From Caulobacter sp. 602-1 (GTDB taxonomy: Bacteria; Pseudomonadota; Alphaproteobacteria; Caulobacterales; Caulobacteraceae), in NCBI RefSeq assembly GCF_003931565.1, contig NZ_RRYI01000002.1:186001-250000 (forward strand): a stretch of 64,000 nucleotides of DNA, read 5' to 3'. How positions within the stretch are numbered: position 1 is the first letter of the stretch; each line of letters begins with the position of its first letter. Of this stretch, positions 44,277-56,151 are shown one piece after another. The position numbers and the translations under genes are program-made. Below the pieces are notes generated by a model. That model was not told the origin of the DNA. It saw nothing but the letters and a program-made list of their open reading frames with translations, and searched no databases.

Positions 44277-44783
44277 ATGACCAACAAGATCGCCCTGCTC
44301 GCCGCCGCCGCGACCCTGACGTTCGCCGGCGCCGCTTTCGCCCAGAGCACGACCACCACCACGACCCCGGCCGCGCCGACCACCGGCGCCATGCCGCCGG
44401 CCTCGACCACCATGCCGGCGCCGACTCAGTCCACGACCACCACGACGCCGACTCAGAGCACGACCACCACGACCACGCCGTCGGCTTCGACCACGACTCA
44501 GACCACTACCCCGTCCGCCGACGCCGCGGGCGCGCCGACTTCTGCCAGTGTCGCCAGCTTCAAGGTCGGTTCGGCCGTGAAGGACGCCGGCGGCGTCTCG
44601 GTCGGTCAGATCACCGGCACCAGCACCGGCGCCGACGGCTCGACCAACGTCATCGTCACCAATGGCGGTGTGAAGTTCGCCCTGCCGGCCAACAGCCTGA
44701 GCGCGGGCGCGGACGGCAGTGTCTCGACCACGGCCACCAAGGCCCAGATCGACGCCACGGTCGCGGGCGCCAAGCCGCAGTAA
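44277..44783 (+). CDS. Secreted Thr/Ser/Pro-rich protein, function unknown
   Basis: A 168-residue protein with a signal peptide (IALLAAAATLTFAGAAFAQS). Residues 24-85 are runs of threonine with Pro, Ser, Ala and Gln (for example TTTTTTPAAPTT), a linker-like or glycosylatable stretch. The C-terminal half (SFKVGSAVKDAGGVSVGQI, VIVTNGGVKFALPANSL) resembles a small PRC-barrel-like fold. An earlier frame start at 44163 would not give a signal peptide. A 14-bp hairpin follows. Role unknown. Confidence 0.7.
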   Translation: MTNKIALLAAAATLTFAGAAFAQSTTTTTTPAAPTTGAMPPASTTMPAPTQSTTTTTPTQSTTTTTTPSASTTTQTTTPSADAAGAPTSASVASFKVGSAVKDAGGVSVGQITGTSTGADGSTNVIVTNGGVKFALPANSLSAGADGSVSTTATKAQIDATVAGAKPQ

Positions 44784-44812
44784 AGCGTCACGCCGCACCG
44801 CTGAAACCATCG

Positions 44813-44843
44813 CGAGCCCGCTCGGCATTGCCGAGCGGGCTCG
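44813..44843 (+). terminator. Perfect 14-bp hairpin after the Thr-rich protein gene
   Basis: CGAGCCCGCTCGGC (44813-44826) and GCCGAGCGGGCTCG (44830-44843) pair perfectly with a 3-base loop, 29 bases past the stop. No T-run follows. Confidence 0.6.
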
Positions 44844-44898
44844 TCACTGATAGCGATGCCTTCACAAAGGGGCGTTTTCCGCCGATTTGGGGTTCCGT

Positions 44899-45291
44899 AT
44901 GCCTCCGGCCAATAAGACTAAGCGTGGGTCCAACTCGCTGCTCTGGGACTTACTGACGTTCGATCGTCTGGTCACCGGGCCGGTGATTCACTTCATCTAT
45001 TGGGCTGGCCTCGGGGTCGTGGCCCTGTTCGGCTTTTCGGTCGTGGGCGCCGCCGTGGGCCTGGCGCTGAAGGAACCGGGCGTCGGCTCGCTGTTGCTCG
45101 CCTTCCCGGTGCTGGTCGCCGGCCTGCTGGTCGCCGGCGCGCTGGTGCTGCTGTGGCGCGCCTTCTGCGAGTTCTATGTCGCCATCTTCCGGATCAGCGA
45201 GGACCTGCGGGCCCTGCGCCAGACCAGCGACGCCGATCACGCCGCCATCCGGGCTCGCCAGGCGGCGCAGCCGCCACGTTCTCAGGTTTAA
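44899..45291 (+). CDS. DUF4282 membrane protein
   Basis: A 130-residue protein. LLWDLLTFDRLVTGPVIHFIYW precedes two membrane helices (VALFGFSVVGAAVGLAL and LLLAFPVLVAGLLVAGALVLLW) and a soluble tail that begins RAFCEFYVAIFRISEDLRAL, the DUF4282 pattern. Probably an inner-membrane protein of unknown role. The ATG at 44899 is used; a TTG at 44887 is the alternative. Its last codons are duplicated downstream. Confidence 0.8.
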   Translation: MPPANKTKRGSNSLLWDLLTFDRLVTGPVIHFIYWAGLGVVALFGFSVVGAAVGLALKEPGVGSLLLAFPVLVAGLLVAGALVLLWRAFCEFYVAIFRISEDLRALRQTSDADHAAIRARQAAQPPRSQV

Positions 45292-45329
45292 GGTCAAGCG
45301 GCCCAGCCGCCGCGTACTCAGGTTTAAGG
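45268..45329 (+). repeat. Tandem 36-bp duplication at the end of the DUF4282 gene
   Basis: A 26-base block CAGCCGCC[A/G]CGT[T/A]CTCAGGTTTAAGG occurs at 45268-45293 and again at 45304-45329, 36 bases apart with two differences. The first copy contains the gene's stop codon. Confidence 0.75.
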
Positions 45330-45332
45330 CCG

Positions 45333-45782
45333 CTACTTCGCGACGGTTTTCAGCTGATCGCGCAGCGCGCCCATCGTCTCCAGCGGCATGTCGAGCGCGC
45401 AGAACAGCTTTTCGGGGATGGAGACCGCCTGATCGCGCAGGGCGCGGCCCTTGTCGGTCAGCGCCACGATGACCCGCCGCTCGTCCTCCGGATCCCGGGC
45501 GCGCTCGACAAGACCGCCGGCTTCCAGGCGCTTGAGCAGCGGGGTCAGGGTGCTGGAATCCAGATCCAGGGCGTCGCCCAGGGCCCCGACGGTCCGGGGA
45601 CTGGCCTCCCACAGCACCAGCATGGCCAGATACTGCGGATAGGTCAGCCCCAGGGCGTCCAGCATGGGCCGGTAGAGCCGCGTCATCCGGTTGGCCGCGC
45701 CATAGAGGGCGAAGCACAGCTGGTTGTCGAGGCGCAGGACCTCGATCGGAGCATCGGACGGTGCGGACTTCTTCTGGCTCAT
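45333..45782 (-). CDS. ohrR: OhrR-type MarR family repressor
   Basis: A 149-residue MarR regulator. The N-terminal [14 protein letters not shown] carries the peroxide-sensing cysteine C23 of OhrR. The winged helix is [15 protein letters not shown] to [28 protein letters not shown] with [13 protein letters not shown]. It follows ohr by 12 bases on the same strand. Oxidation of C23 by organic peroxide releases DNA. The operator is probably the repeat upstream of ohr at 46244. Confidence 0.9.
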   Translation of the reverse strand: MSQKKSAPSDAPIEVLRLDNQLCFALYGAANRMTRLYRPMLDALGLTYPQYLAMLVLWEASPRTVGALGDALDLDSSTLTPLLKRLEAGGLVERARDPEDERRVIVALTDKGRALRDQAVSIPEKLFCALDMPLETMGALRDQLKTVAK

Positions 45783-45794
45783 GACATTACGGCT

Positions 45795-46211
45795 TTAGGC
45801 CGCCTTCACGGTGATGGCCACGTCGACATTGCCGCGCGTGGCGTTCGAATAGGGGCAGACTTGGTGGGCGGTCACAACCAGCGCCTCGGCGTCGGCTTGG
45901 CTCAGGCCCTGGGTTTCGACCTCCAGCGCGACTTCCAGCTTGAAACCGACCTCTTGCGTGGCGAGGCCGACCTGGCCGGTCACGGTCGAGCCGGTCAGCG
46001 CGATCTTCTGGGTGCGCGCGACATGAGCCATGGCGCTCTGGAAGCAGGCGGCGTAGCCGGCGGCGAACAGCTGCTCGGGGTTCGTGCCGGTTTCCTTGCC
46101 GCCCAGGGCCTTGGGCATCGACAGCTGGACGTCCAGCAGGCCGTCTTCGCTGCGGGCGTGGCCGTCACGGCCGCCGACGACGGTGGCGCGGGTGGTGTAG
46201 AGGGTGGTCAT
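45795..46211 (-). CDS. ohr: Organic hydroperoxide resistance protein Ohr
   Basis: A 138-residue thiol peroxidase of the OsmC/Ohr family. The two reactive cysteines are in AACFQSAM and in VCPYSNATRGN, with the first as the peroxidatic residue. It reduces organic peroxides using dihydrolipoyl partners in the cytoplasm. It is the first gene of ohr-ohrR, both on the minus strand. Confidence 0.93.
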   Translation of the reverse strand: MTTLYTTRATVVGGRDGHARSEDGLLDVQLSMPKALGGKETGTNPEQLFAAGYAACFQSAMAHVARTQKIALTGSTVTGQVGLATQEVGFKLEVALEVETQGLSQADAEALVVTAHQVCPYSNATRGNVDVAITVKAA

Positions 46212-46243
46212 GGGAGCTTCCTTGGCTTGAAGTGATGTGAACG

Positions 46244-46266
46244 ATTTAATCGTGTGCGATATAAAT
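46244..46266. promoter_or_regulatory. Candidate OhrR operator upstream of ohr
   Basis: ATTTAATCG (46244-46252) and CGATATAAAT (46257-46266) are near-inverted arms, AT-rich in a GC-rich genome, 33 bases upstream of the ohr start. Confidence 0.55.
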
Positions 46267-46317
46267 GCAAGAGCTCGGCGATGAAAAAGATCGTGCGCGA
46301 TTATTTTCTGTGAAGCC

Positions 46318-47016
46318 CTAGGCCGCCCAAGCCGCCGCGAAGCGCTTTAGCAGCGAGCGCGCCGGGCTTTCGCCGCAGGCTTCGGCGGCTTCCAGGCGCA
46401 GGAACAGATCTCCGGCCTTGTGGCTGGCGCGGGCGGGCAGGCCCTGGCCGGGCAGGCGGACCAGGCCGCGGGCGGCGGCCTTGGTCGAGATCCAGGCCGG
46501 GCGCGGGCCCAGCGGGGTGTCGGCTTCGACGCGACCGCCCTCGGCCAGCACGCGGGGGTCGACCTTGCCGGTCAGCCAGATATCGTCGCCGCGCACCAGG
46601 GCGCCGTCCTGAGCGCGGAGCTTGACCTCGAACATCACGCCCTCGACCCGGACCTTGTCGCCCTCGCGCAGACCGGCGGGCAGTTTCAGCCGCAGGCGGC
46701 GACCGTCGATGGCCAGCTCCTCGGCGCCGCCGGCGACGGCCGTGGCGATGTCGATCTCGAGAAAGACGCGGTCGGCCAGCGGGACGGCTTGCACCGCGGG
46801 CGGGAAGTTGTGCTGCGCGACCGGCGTATCCTGCAGCAGGCGATAGGCGGCCAGCACGTCGCGGAACAGGGCCGCATCGCCGGTCGGGCGGTCGGGGTGG
46901 GCTCGCTTGGCCGCCTCGCGATAGGCGGTGCGCAGCTCGCGCTCGTCGGCGTTGGACGCGACACCCAGCAGGGCGCGAGCGGCCGAAAGCGTCAGGGCGG
47001 GCGTACGGGTCGTCAT
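46318..47016 (-). CDS. DnaJ-domain protein with C-terminal DnaJ-like domain
   Basis: A 232-residue protein. Residues 5-60 form a J-domain with the HPD motif (AKRAHPDRPTGDA). The C-terminal part matches the DnaJ substrate-binding module (RVFLEIDIATAVAGG, LRLKLPAGLREGDKVRVEG, VRLPGQGLPA). It lacks the G/F and zinc-finger regions, so it is a type C/CbpA-like co-chaperone for DnaK rather than DnaJ. The ATG at 47016 excludes nine non-conserved residues. Confidence 0.85.
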   Translation of the reverse strand: MTTRTPALTLSAARALLGVASNADERELRTAYREAAKRAHPDRPTGDAALFRDVLAAYRLLQDTPVAQHNFPPAVQAVPLADRVFLEIDIATAVAGGAEELAIDGRRLRLKLPAGLREGDKVRVEGVMFEVKLRAQDGALVRGDDIWLTGKVDPRVLAEGGRVEADTPLGPRPAWISTKAAARGLVRLPGQGLPARASHKAGDLFLRLEAAEACGESPARSLLKRFAAAWAA

Positions 47017-47147
47017 GGCCCGACCCTGGCGCCGGATGGTCAACGGCGGGTTAAGTTAAGACTTTAGAGGACTTCCCCCAAGGGGATCGTCCCCCAGGGA
47101 TCGTCCGGATGTGGCCCTGGCTTGCGCGTCGTCCTATATCGAAGGCC

Positions 47148-47816
47148 ATGAGCGCTGACCCGACCCTGATCCCCGCCTCGCCCAGCGAGGACGACTATGT
47201 CCGCCAGGTGACCGAGGCGGTTCCGCCGCCCCTGCTGTCCGAAGAGGATCCGTTCGCCCTGTTCGCCGAGTGGCTGGAGGAGGCGGGCAAGAAGGAGCTC
47301 AACGATCCCAACGCCATGACCGTCTCGACCGTCGACGCCGACGGCATGCCGGACTCGCGCATGGTGCTGCTGAAGGACGTCGATGCGCGCGGCTTCGTCT
47401 TCTACACCAACACCCAGAGCGCCAAGGGGCGCGAGCTGAACGGCCAGCCCAAGGCGGCCCTGCTGTTCCACTGGAAGTCCCTGCGCCGCCAGGTGCGGAT
47501 TCGCGGCGTGGTCGAGTCGGTCAGCGACGCCGAGGCCGACGCCTATTTCGCCAGCCGCGCCCGTCCCAGCCAGCTGGGCGCCTGGGCCAGCGACCAGTCG
47601 CGCCCGCTGCCCGACCGCTTGGCCCTGGAAAAGCGGGTCGCCGAGATGGGGCTGAAGTTCGGCCTGGGCAGGGTTCCGCGCCCGCCGCACTGGTCGGGCT
47701 ATCGCATCATCCCCGTCACCCTCGAGTTCTGGCGCGACCGTCCGTTCCGCCTGCATGAGCGGCTGGTGTTCGATCGCGCGGACAGGGGCTGGACGACGAA
47801 ACGGCTGTTTCCTTAA
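47148..47816 (+). CDS. pdxH: Pyridoxamine 5'-phosphate oxidase
   Basis: A 222-residue flavoenzyme that makes pyridoxal 5'-phosphate from the pyridoxine/pyridoxamine phosphates using FMN and oxygen. Family landmarks are [47 protein letters not shown], and the C-terminal [10 protein letters not shown] and KRLFP ending. The ATG at 47148 is used; a frame extension to 47109 is not conserved. It is convergent with the TetR gene at 47835. Confidence 0.95.
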   Translation: MSADPTLIPASPSEDDYVRQVTEAVPPPLLSEEDPFALFAEWLEEAGKKELNDPNAMTVSTVDADGMPDSRMVLLKDVDARGFVFYTNTQSAKGRELNGQPKAALLFHWKSLRRQVRIRGVVESVSDAEADAYFASRARPSQLGAWASDQSRPLPDRLALEKRVAEMGLKFGLGRVPRPPHWSGYRIIPVTLEFWRDRPFRLHERLVFDRADRGWTTKRLFP

Positions 47817-47834
47817 GCCAGCGCCCGCTCCCGG

Positions 47835-48455
47835 TCACCTCGCCCCATACCGCGCCAGGAACGTCTCTACCGCGTCGTCGGCGATGTCCTGGATCGTGCG
47901 GCGGGGCAGGACATCGTCGCCGGCGGTTATGCCCAGAACCAGGGTGACGTGGTCCAGCAGGCCCATCAGCTGGCCAGCGGCCCAGGAGGCTTTCTCGACC
48001 CTGATCTCGCCAGTTTTGGCCAGGTCGTTGATCACCGAGATCGTCGCGCCGCCCAGTTCGTCGCGGGCGCTTTGCAGGAAGTATTCGGCCACGTCCTCGA
48101 AGCGGCGGCGCTCGGCCGTGACCATCCGGAACATGGCCCGGGTGTCGGCTCGCGAGAGGAAGGTGGCGTAGGCGACGGCCAGGGCGGTCAGGCGCGTTCG
48201 GGCGTCGCCCTTCATGCGGACGGCCTCGCGGACCGGGGCGCCGATCCCGCTGACCGTTTCCATCACGATCGCCTTGAACAGGTCGGCCTTGCTGGGGAAA
48301 TAGGCATAGAGGGTGGCGGTCGAGACCCCGGCGGCGCGGGCGACCACCTCCATGCCGGTGTCGGCGTAACCTTCCTTCAGAAATAGGAATCTGGCCGAGG
48401 CGAGGATTTCCTCGCGCTTGTGTCCAGACCGCTTCAGACCCGCGCCGACAAGCAT
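47835..48455 (-). CDS. TetR/AcrR family transcriptional regulator
   Basis: A 206-residue repressor: EEILASARFLFLKEGYADTGME, then VVARAAGVSTATLYAYFPSKADLF is the helix-turn-helix. The C-terminal part is helical with an AefR-like profile. It is convergent with pdxH by 19 bases and divergent from the phosphotransferase/P-loop gene at 48600, which it could control. Confidence 0.88.
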   Translation of the reverse strand: MLVGAGLKRSGHKREEILASARFLFLKEGYADTGMEVVARAAGVSTATLYAYFPSKADLFKAIVMETVSGIGAPVREAVRMKGDARTRLTALAVAYATFLSRADTRAMFRMVTAERRRFEDVAEYFLQSARDELGGATISVINDLAKTGEIRVEKASWAAGQLMGLLDHVTLVLGITAGDDVLPRRTIQDIADDAVETFLARYGAR

Positions 48456-48599
48456 ATGACACTCGCACTCAATGGCTTCGATGCAATCTAACCGCGAAAA
48501 TCGAAGCTCGGCAAGGCTCGCGCGAGAGGACGCGGGCGCGTGTTTCGGCTATGCAGCCCCGGCGCCGATTTTCGGGCGCGACGAGATGGGACGCTGGGC

Positions 48600-50099
48600 G
48601 TGATCAAGGACGCGGAAGCCGCGCGCGAGCAGGAAGTGGCCGCCTGGTTTGGCGAGCGGGCGGAAAGCACGATCGAGACCTCGTGCGCCCGGGTGTTCCT
48701 GATCGACGGTTCGGCCTTCAAGGTCAAACGCCCCGTCGACTTCGGCTTCCTGGACTACTCCACCCTGGAACTGCGCCGCTGGGCGCTGGAGCGCGAGCTG
48801 ACCTTCAACCGCGCCGCCGCGCCGGACATCTATCGCGAGGTCCGCCGGCTGAACCGCACCCCAAACGGCGGCCTGGAGATCGACGGCGAGGGCGAGATCG
48901 TCGAGTACCTGCTGGAGATGCGCCGCTTCGACCAGAACGGCGTGCTGGCCACCCAGCCCTGGGCGATCGACGACGCGCTGGAGGATTCGCTGGGCCGCAC
49001 CGTGGCGCGTTTCCACGCCGGCTCGTCGCTGCGTCCGCAAGGCGGCGGCGTCGCGGCCCTGGGCTACACGATCCGCTCCAACGCCAACCTGCTGCGCGGC
49101 CTGTCCGCCCGGCTGGGCAAGCAAGCGGTCGAGCGCCTGGTTCACGAGACCGACATCGCGCTGGAGCGCCTGGGTCCGCTGCTGGACGGCCGCGCCAAGG
49201 ACGGCTTCGCCCGCCACTGCCACGGCGACCTTCACCTCGGGAACATCCTGATCGAGAACGGCCAGCCCATCCTGTTCGACTGCATCGAATTCAACGACAC
49301 CCTGTCGGACATCGACGTGCAGTACGACCTGGCCTTCCTGCTGATGGACCTGGATTTCCGCCGTCGCCGCGACGCCGCCGGCCGGGTGCTGAACGCCTAT
49401 CTGGACGAGGCCGCCCGTACGTTCGGCGAAGGGCTATGGACGGGCCTGGCCGCCCTGCCGCTGATGCTGAGCGTCCGCGCCGCCGTACGCACCCACGTCT
49501 GGGCCTATACCGGCGACGACGAGGCCGCGCGGGCTTACCTCAACACCGCCCTCGAGCACCTGGCCCCCAAGCCGGTCAGCCTGGTGGCGGCCGGCGGCCT
49601 GTCGGGGTCGGGCAAGTCGACCTTTTCGCGTGTCTGCGCCCCGGGTCTCGGCTCGGCCCCGGGCGCGGTCGTTTTGCGCACCGACGAGATCCGCAAGCGT
49701 CTGTGGGGCGTGCCCTCGCTGCAGCGCCTGCCGCGCGAGGCCTATACGCCGGAGATGAGCCAGAAGGTCTACGACCAGCTGTTCCATGACGCCGAGCTGT
49801 GCCTGAAGGCCGGTCGCTCGGTGGTGCTGGACGCGGTGTTCCTGAAGGCCGAGGAGCGGGCTCGCGCCGAGGCCCTGGCCAAGACCTGCGACGTCGGTTT
49901 CCTGGGCGTTTGGCTGGAGGCGCCGCCCGAGGTTCTGCGCGCGCGGGTGGCGGCCCGGGTCAACGACGCCTCGGACGCCGACGTGGCCGTGCTGGAGAAC
50001 CAGCTGACCCGCGAGACCGGCGAGATCACCTGGCGCAAGGTCGATACGGTCAACGCGTTCGAGGACGAAGCCCGGGCGTTGGCGGAGACCATGGGCTGA
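48600..50099 (+). CDS. Phosphotransferase-like/P-loop kinase two-domain protein
   Basis: A 499-residue protein (GTG start at 48600). The N-terminal domain resembles aminoglycoside-phosphotransferase/ChoK kinases with the Brenner motif HGDLHLGNIL and the following DCIEFN metal site. The C-terminal P-loop domain has GGLSGSGKS at 332-340 and an RTDEIRKRLWG segment, like gluconate-kinase-type AAA_33 proteins. Such fusions are annotated as bifunctional phosphotransferase/ATP-binding protein; substrates are unknown. A GTG at 48540 gives a longer form, and homologue length favours 48600. Confidence 0.75.
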   Translation: MIKDAEAAREQEVAAWFGERAESTIETSCARVFLIDGSAFKVKRPVDFGFLDYSTLELRRWALERELTFNRAAAPDIYREVRRLNRTPNGGLEIDGEGEIVEYLLEMRRFDQNGVLATQPWAIDDALEDSLGRTVARFHAGSSLRPQGGGVAALGYTIRSNANLLRGLSARLGKQAVERLVHETDIALERLGPLLDGRAKDGFARHCHGDLHLGNILIENGQPILFDCIEFNDTLSDIDVQYDLAFLLMDLDFRRRRDAAGRVLNAYLDEAARTFGEGLWTGLAALPLMLSVRAAVRTHVWAYTGDDEAARAYLNTALEHLAPKPVSLVAAGGLSGSGKSTFSRVCAPGLGSAPGAVVLRTDEIRKRLWGVPSLQRLPREAYTPEMSQKVYDQLFHDAELCLKAGRSVVLDAVFLKAEERARAEALAKTCDVGFLGVWLEAPPEVLRARVAARVNDASDADVAVLENQLTRETGEITWRKVDTVNAFEDEARALAETMG

Positions 50100-50102
50100 G
50101 GC

Positions 50103-51917
50103 TCACGCCGCCTGCCGGTCTTCGCCCGGCGGCTCCGGGTTCACCGCCCGGACGATCGCGGTGATCAGGTCCATCGGCTTGACCGGCTTGCCCAGGTGGT
50201 CGTCAAAGCCCATGCCGAGGAACCGCTCACGGTCGCCGGCCATGGCCGAGGCGGTCAGGGCGATGACGGGCAGGGCGGGATCGCCGGTCCGGCCCTGGCG
50301 GATCGCCTCCAGCGCGGTGATGCCGTCCATCACCGGCATGTTGATGTCCATCAGGACGCAATCGTATTGGCCCGAGGCCATGGCCTTCAACGCCTCCTCG
50401 CCGTTCTCGACGATGGTCAGGGTGACGCCCGTCGGCTCCAGTATGGCGCGCACGACCAGCTGATTGACGGCGTTGTCCTCGGCCATCAGCACCCGGATCT
50501 GATCGAGGGTCTTGTCGTCTTGGGTCTCGAGTTCCGGCGCGGGCGCGGCCGCTTCGGCTTCCTCGACGCGGAGGCTGAGCACGAAGCAGGCGCCGACCTG
50601 GGACGGGCGCAGCTCCAGGTCGCCGCCCAGCTGGCGGGCCAGGGCGCGCGAGATGGTCAGGCCGAGCCCTGCGCCGCCGTGCCGGCGCGAAATGGTCTCA
50701 TCCGCCTGGGTGAAGCTGTCGAACACCCGGTCCGCGGCCGCCGCCGGCACGCCGGGTCCGGTGTCGCTGACCGTGAAGCGCAGCATCCACGCGTCGCTCG
50801 CGCGCTCGGCGTCGACGCCCACCCGGACGTGGCCTTGGGTCGTGAACTTGACGGCGTTGGAGACGAGATTGGTCAGGATCTGTCGGATGCGCAGCGGGTC
50901 GGCGAGGATCCAGTCCGGCGTCTCGGCGCTGAAATCGGCGAACAGCGACAGGTTCTTGGACACCGCCGCGTCGCGCCAGGCGTCGACCACGTCGGCGACG
51001 ATGGCGCGCGGATCGATCGCCTCGGGAGCCAGCTCGACACGGCCGGTCTCGATCCGCGACATGTCCAGAACGTCGTTGAGCAACTGCATCAGGCTGTCGC
51101 CCGACTTGAGCATCAGGGCGACCTGTTCGCGCTGGGCCGGGTTCAGGGGCGAGCGCTCCAGGGCATGGGCCATGCCCAACAGGCCGTTCATCGGCGTGCG
51201 AAGTTCGTGGCTGGTGACGGCGATGAAGGTCGACTTGGCGCGGGCCGCCTCAAGGGCGCGCTCGCGCTCCTCGCGCAGGCCCCGGGTCAACGCATCCATG
51301 CGGCGGGCGGCGGCGCGGTTGCGCAGGGCGACATTCAGGGTGACGGCGATCAGCAGCACCAACGACCAGCGCATCGACTGGGTGGCCATGTCGGCGCCGG
51401 GCATGAAGAAGAAGGGGAAGACGATCAGTGAGGCCGCCGGCATCAGTCCGCTGATGATCAGCAGGGCCAGCGGCTGGTGACGGTACTGCTGGGCGAAGAC
51501 CAGTTGGCCGCACCAGATGGCGACGGCGGCGATCTTCAGCTTGTCGGAGCCCTGCAGCCAGAGCAGGCCGGCCAGTGCGGCCCAGCTGGCGTTGACGGGG
51601 ATCGCGGCCAGGACGAAGGCGGCGCGGTCGCCGCGCGACACGGGACGGCCTCGGCCGAAGTTGCGGCAAGCCAGGGTCGCCAAGCCCTCGGCGACCAGGA
51701 AGCCGGCCAGCCACGCCACGGCGGTCGCCGCTCCCAGGCCCAGGCCGACGATCCAGGCGGCCAGACAGCCGGAGACGAGACGCGAGACGCCGAGCCGCCG
51801 AATGTCGGCGCCCACCTCGTCCAGTCTTTCATCCGCCAGAGTGTCGGCCAGCCAGCCCAAGCGCCGTCTCCCATCCGCGAACCTTGTTCGCCCACGGGAA
51901 CTATCCGCCCATTGCAA
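50103..51917 (-). CDS. Membrane hybrid histidine kinase with C-terminal receiver
   Basis: A 604-residue sensor. The N-terminal about 200 residues contain around six membrane helices with little periplasmic loop, then HisKA with H237 in FIAVTSHELRTPMNG, HATPase_c (NLVSNAVKF, DTGPGV, GLGLTISRALA) and a receiver domain with the acceptor aspartate in LMDINMPVMDG and lysine in LGKPVKP. It should phosphorelay internally to an unknown partner. It is divergent from the acyl-CoA ligase fusion. Confidence 0.88.
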   Translation of the reverse strand: MQWADSSRGRTRFADGRRRLGWLADTLADERLDEVGADIRRLGVSRLVSGCLAAWIVGLGLGAATAVAWLAGFLVAEGLATLACRNFGRGRPVSRGDRAAFVLAAIPVNASWAALAGLLWLQGSDKLKIAAVAIWCGQLVFAQQYRHQPLALLIISGLMPAASLIVFPFFFMPGADMATQSMRWSLVLLIAVTLNVALRNRAAARRMDALTRGLREERERALEAARAKSTFIAVTSHELRTPMNGLLGMAHALERSPLNPAQREQVALMLKSGDSLMQLLNDVLDMSRIETGRVELAPEAIDPRAIVADVVDAWRDAAVSKNLSLFADFSAETPDWILADPLRIRQILTNLVSNAVKFTTQGHVRVGVDAERASDAWMLRFTVSDTGPGVPAAAADRVFDSFTQADETISRRHGGAGLGLTISRALARQLGGDLELRPSQVGACFVLSLRVEEAEAAAPAPELETQDDKTLDQIRVLMAEDNAVNQLVVRAILEPTGVTLTIVENGEEALKAMASGQYDCVLMDINMPVMDGITALEAIRQGRTGDPALPVIALTASAMAGDRERFLGMGFDDHLGKPVKPMDLITAIVRAVNPEPPGEDRQAA

Positions 51918-52070
51918 TCAAGAGTCTTTAAACGCGGCGTGCGGCCGATTGGCGCGGCGTCGCCGCTTGAGCGCCGTCTTTTCCCCCGAAGGGCGCGGCG
52001 CGTTGCGTGTTGCGCCGCACAACGATAGCCTTGCGTGAACAACGATAAGCGATGGGAGCGTAGCGTTCGG

Positions 52071-55019
<2,949 letters not shown>

Positions 55020-55030
55020 GCCATTCCGTC

Positions 55031-55924
55031 TCAGGCGAGCCGATATTCCGACTCCAACCCTGGCTCGCCTGGCGTTACGACCCGCCCCTCGCGGACCAAC
55101 TGGATCATGTGCGCGAAGACCGAGTGGGCCGCCGCCGGGTGCAGTCGCGGATCCACGGTCGCGTAGAGGCTGGGGACCATCGCCTTGATGGTCGTGAAGC
55201 CCGCGCCCAAGGCTTCCAGGATCTGCGCCTCGCGGCCCCGGCGGTGGGCGACATAGGCGTCGATAAAGGGGGCGACCTCGCGGACCGGCGCGCCGTGGGT
55301 GGGCCACAGGACGTCGAAGTTCCGCGCCCGCACCTTGGCCAGGCTGGCGAAATAGTCGCCCATGTCGCCGTCGGGCGGAGTGATCACCGTGGTTGACCAG
55401 CCCATGATGTGGTCGCCGCAGAACAGGGCGTTCTCTTCCTTCAGGGCGAAGCAGATGTGGTTGGAGGTGTGACCGGGCGTGGTCACGGCCTCCAGGGTCC
55501 AGCCCGGCCCCGAAAGCAAGTCGCCGTCGGCCAGGGTGACATCGGGCCTGAAGCGCCGGTCGGCGCCTTCCTCGAGCCCCGGAGACGCCGCCTCGCCGTG
55601 GTCGGCGGGGGCGGGCAGGCCGTGAACCTTGGCGCCGAACGCCTCCGCCAGCGGATGGGCGAGGGGAGAGTGGTCCAGGTGATGATGGGTGACCAGCACG
55701 TGGCTCACCCGTTCACCCGCCAAGGCGGCCTTTAGAGCCTCGAAGTGTTCGGGGATGTCCGGGCCGGGATCGATCACCGCCACCTCGCCCCGCCCGACGA
55801 TATAGACGCCGGTGCCGGTATAGGTAAACGGACCGGGATTGGAGGCGATCACCCGCCGGATCAGCGGCGAGACCTGGTCACAGCGGCCGTATTCGAATTC
55901 CAGTTCGCGGACGAAGGGGATCAT
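55031..55924 (-). CDS. MBL-fold metallo-hydrolase
   Basis: A 297-residue metallo-beta-lactamase-fold hydrolase. The metal motif is THHHLDHS (H-x-H-x-D-H), GHTSNHICF holds the third histidine, and CGDHIMGW the bridging aspartate. The LACTB2-like profile with a C-terminal winged-helix tail (about 230-290) suggests a hydrolase or nuclease; substrate unknown. It is convergent with the ligase fusion, 11 bases apart. Confidence 0.88.
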   Translation of the reverse strand: MIPFVRELEFEYGRCDQVSPLIRRVIASNPGPFTYTGTGVYIVGRGEVAVIDPGPDIPEHFEALKAALAGERVSHVLVTHHHLDHSPLAHPLAEAFGAKVHGLPAPADHGEAASPGLEEGADRRFRPDVTLADGDLLSGPGWTLEAVTTPGHTSNHICFALKEENALFCGDHIMGWSTTVITPPDGDMGDYFASLAKVRARNFDVLWPTHGAPVREVAPFIDAYVAHRRGREAQILEALGAGFTTIKAMVPSLYATVDPRLHPAAAHSVFAHMIQLVREGRVVTPGEPGLESEYRLA

Positions 55925-55998
55925 CGGTTCGCTCCTGGGACGCGGCGGCGGCGCCGGTCTTGCGCTTTAAGCTTCCAGTAACCCTGGAGGGATCGGCC

Positions 55999-56145
55999 AT
56001 GACGGCGGACGCGGCGATTTTTGTCTCAAAACGGCTCCAGCGCGCGGCCTTCGCCATTCTGTGTATCATCCTGGCGCAGTTCGTTCTGGCCAGTTGCCAG
56101 CCCGAACCGACGCCGATGGCGGCCCGCGAGTCGGCCGCTTTCTAG
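55999..56145 (+). CDS. Small predicted lipoprotein
   Basis: A 48-residue peptide MTADAAIF with a hydrophobic helix (AAFAILCIILAQFVLA) ending in lipobox LASC at residues 30-33, then a short polar tail. GGAGGG lies 9 bases before the ATG, which supports real translation. It could be a membrane-anchored micropeptide. Divergent from the MBL gene. Confidence 0.5.
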   Translation: MTADAAIFVSKRLQRAAFAILCIILAQFVLASCQPEPTPMAARESAAF

Positions 56146-56151
56146 CCGGGC

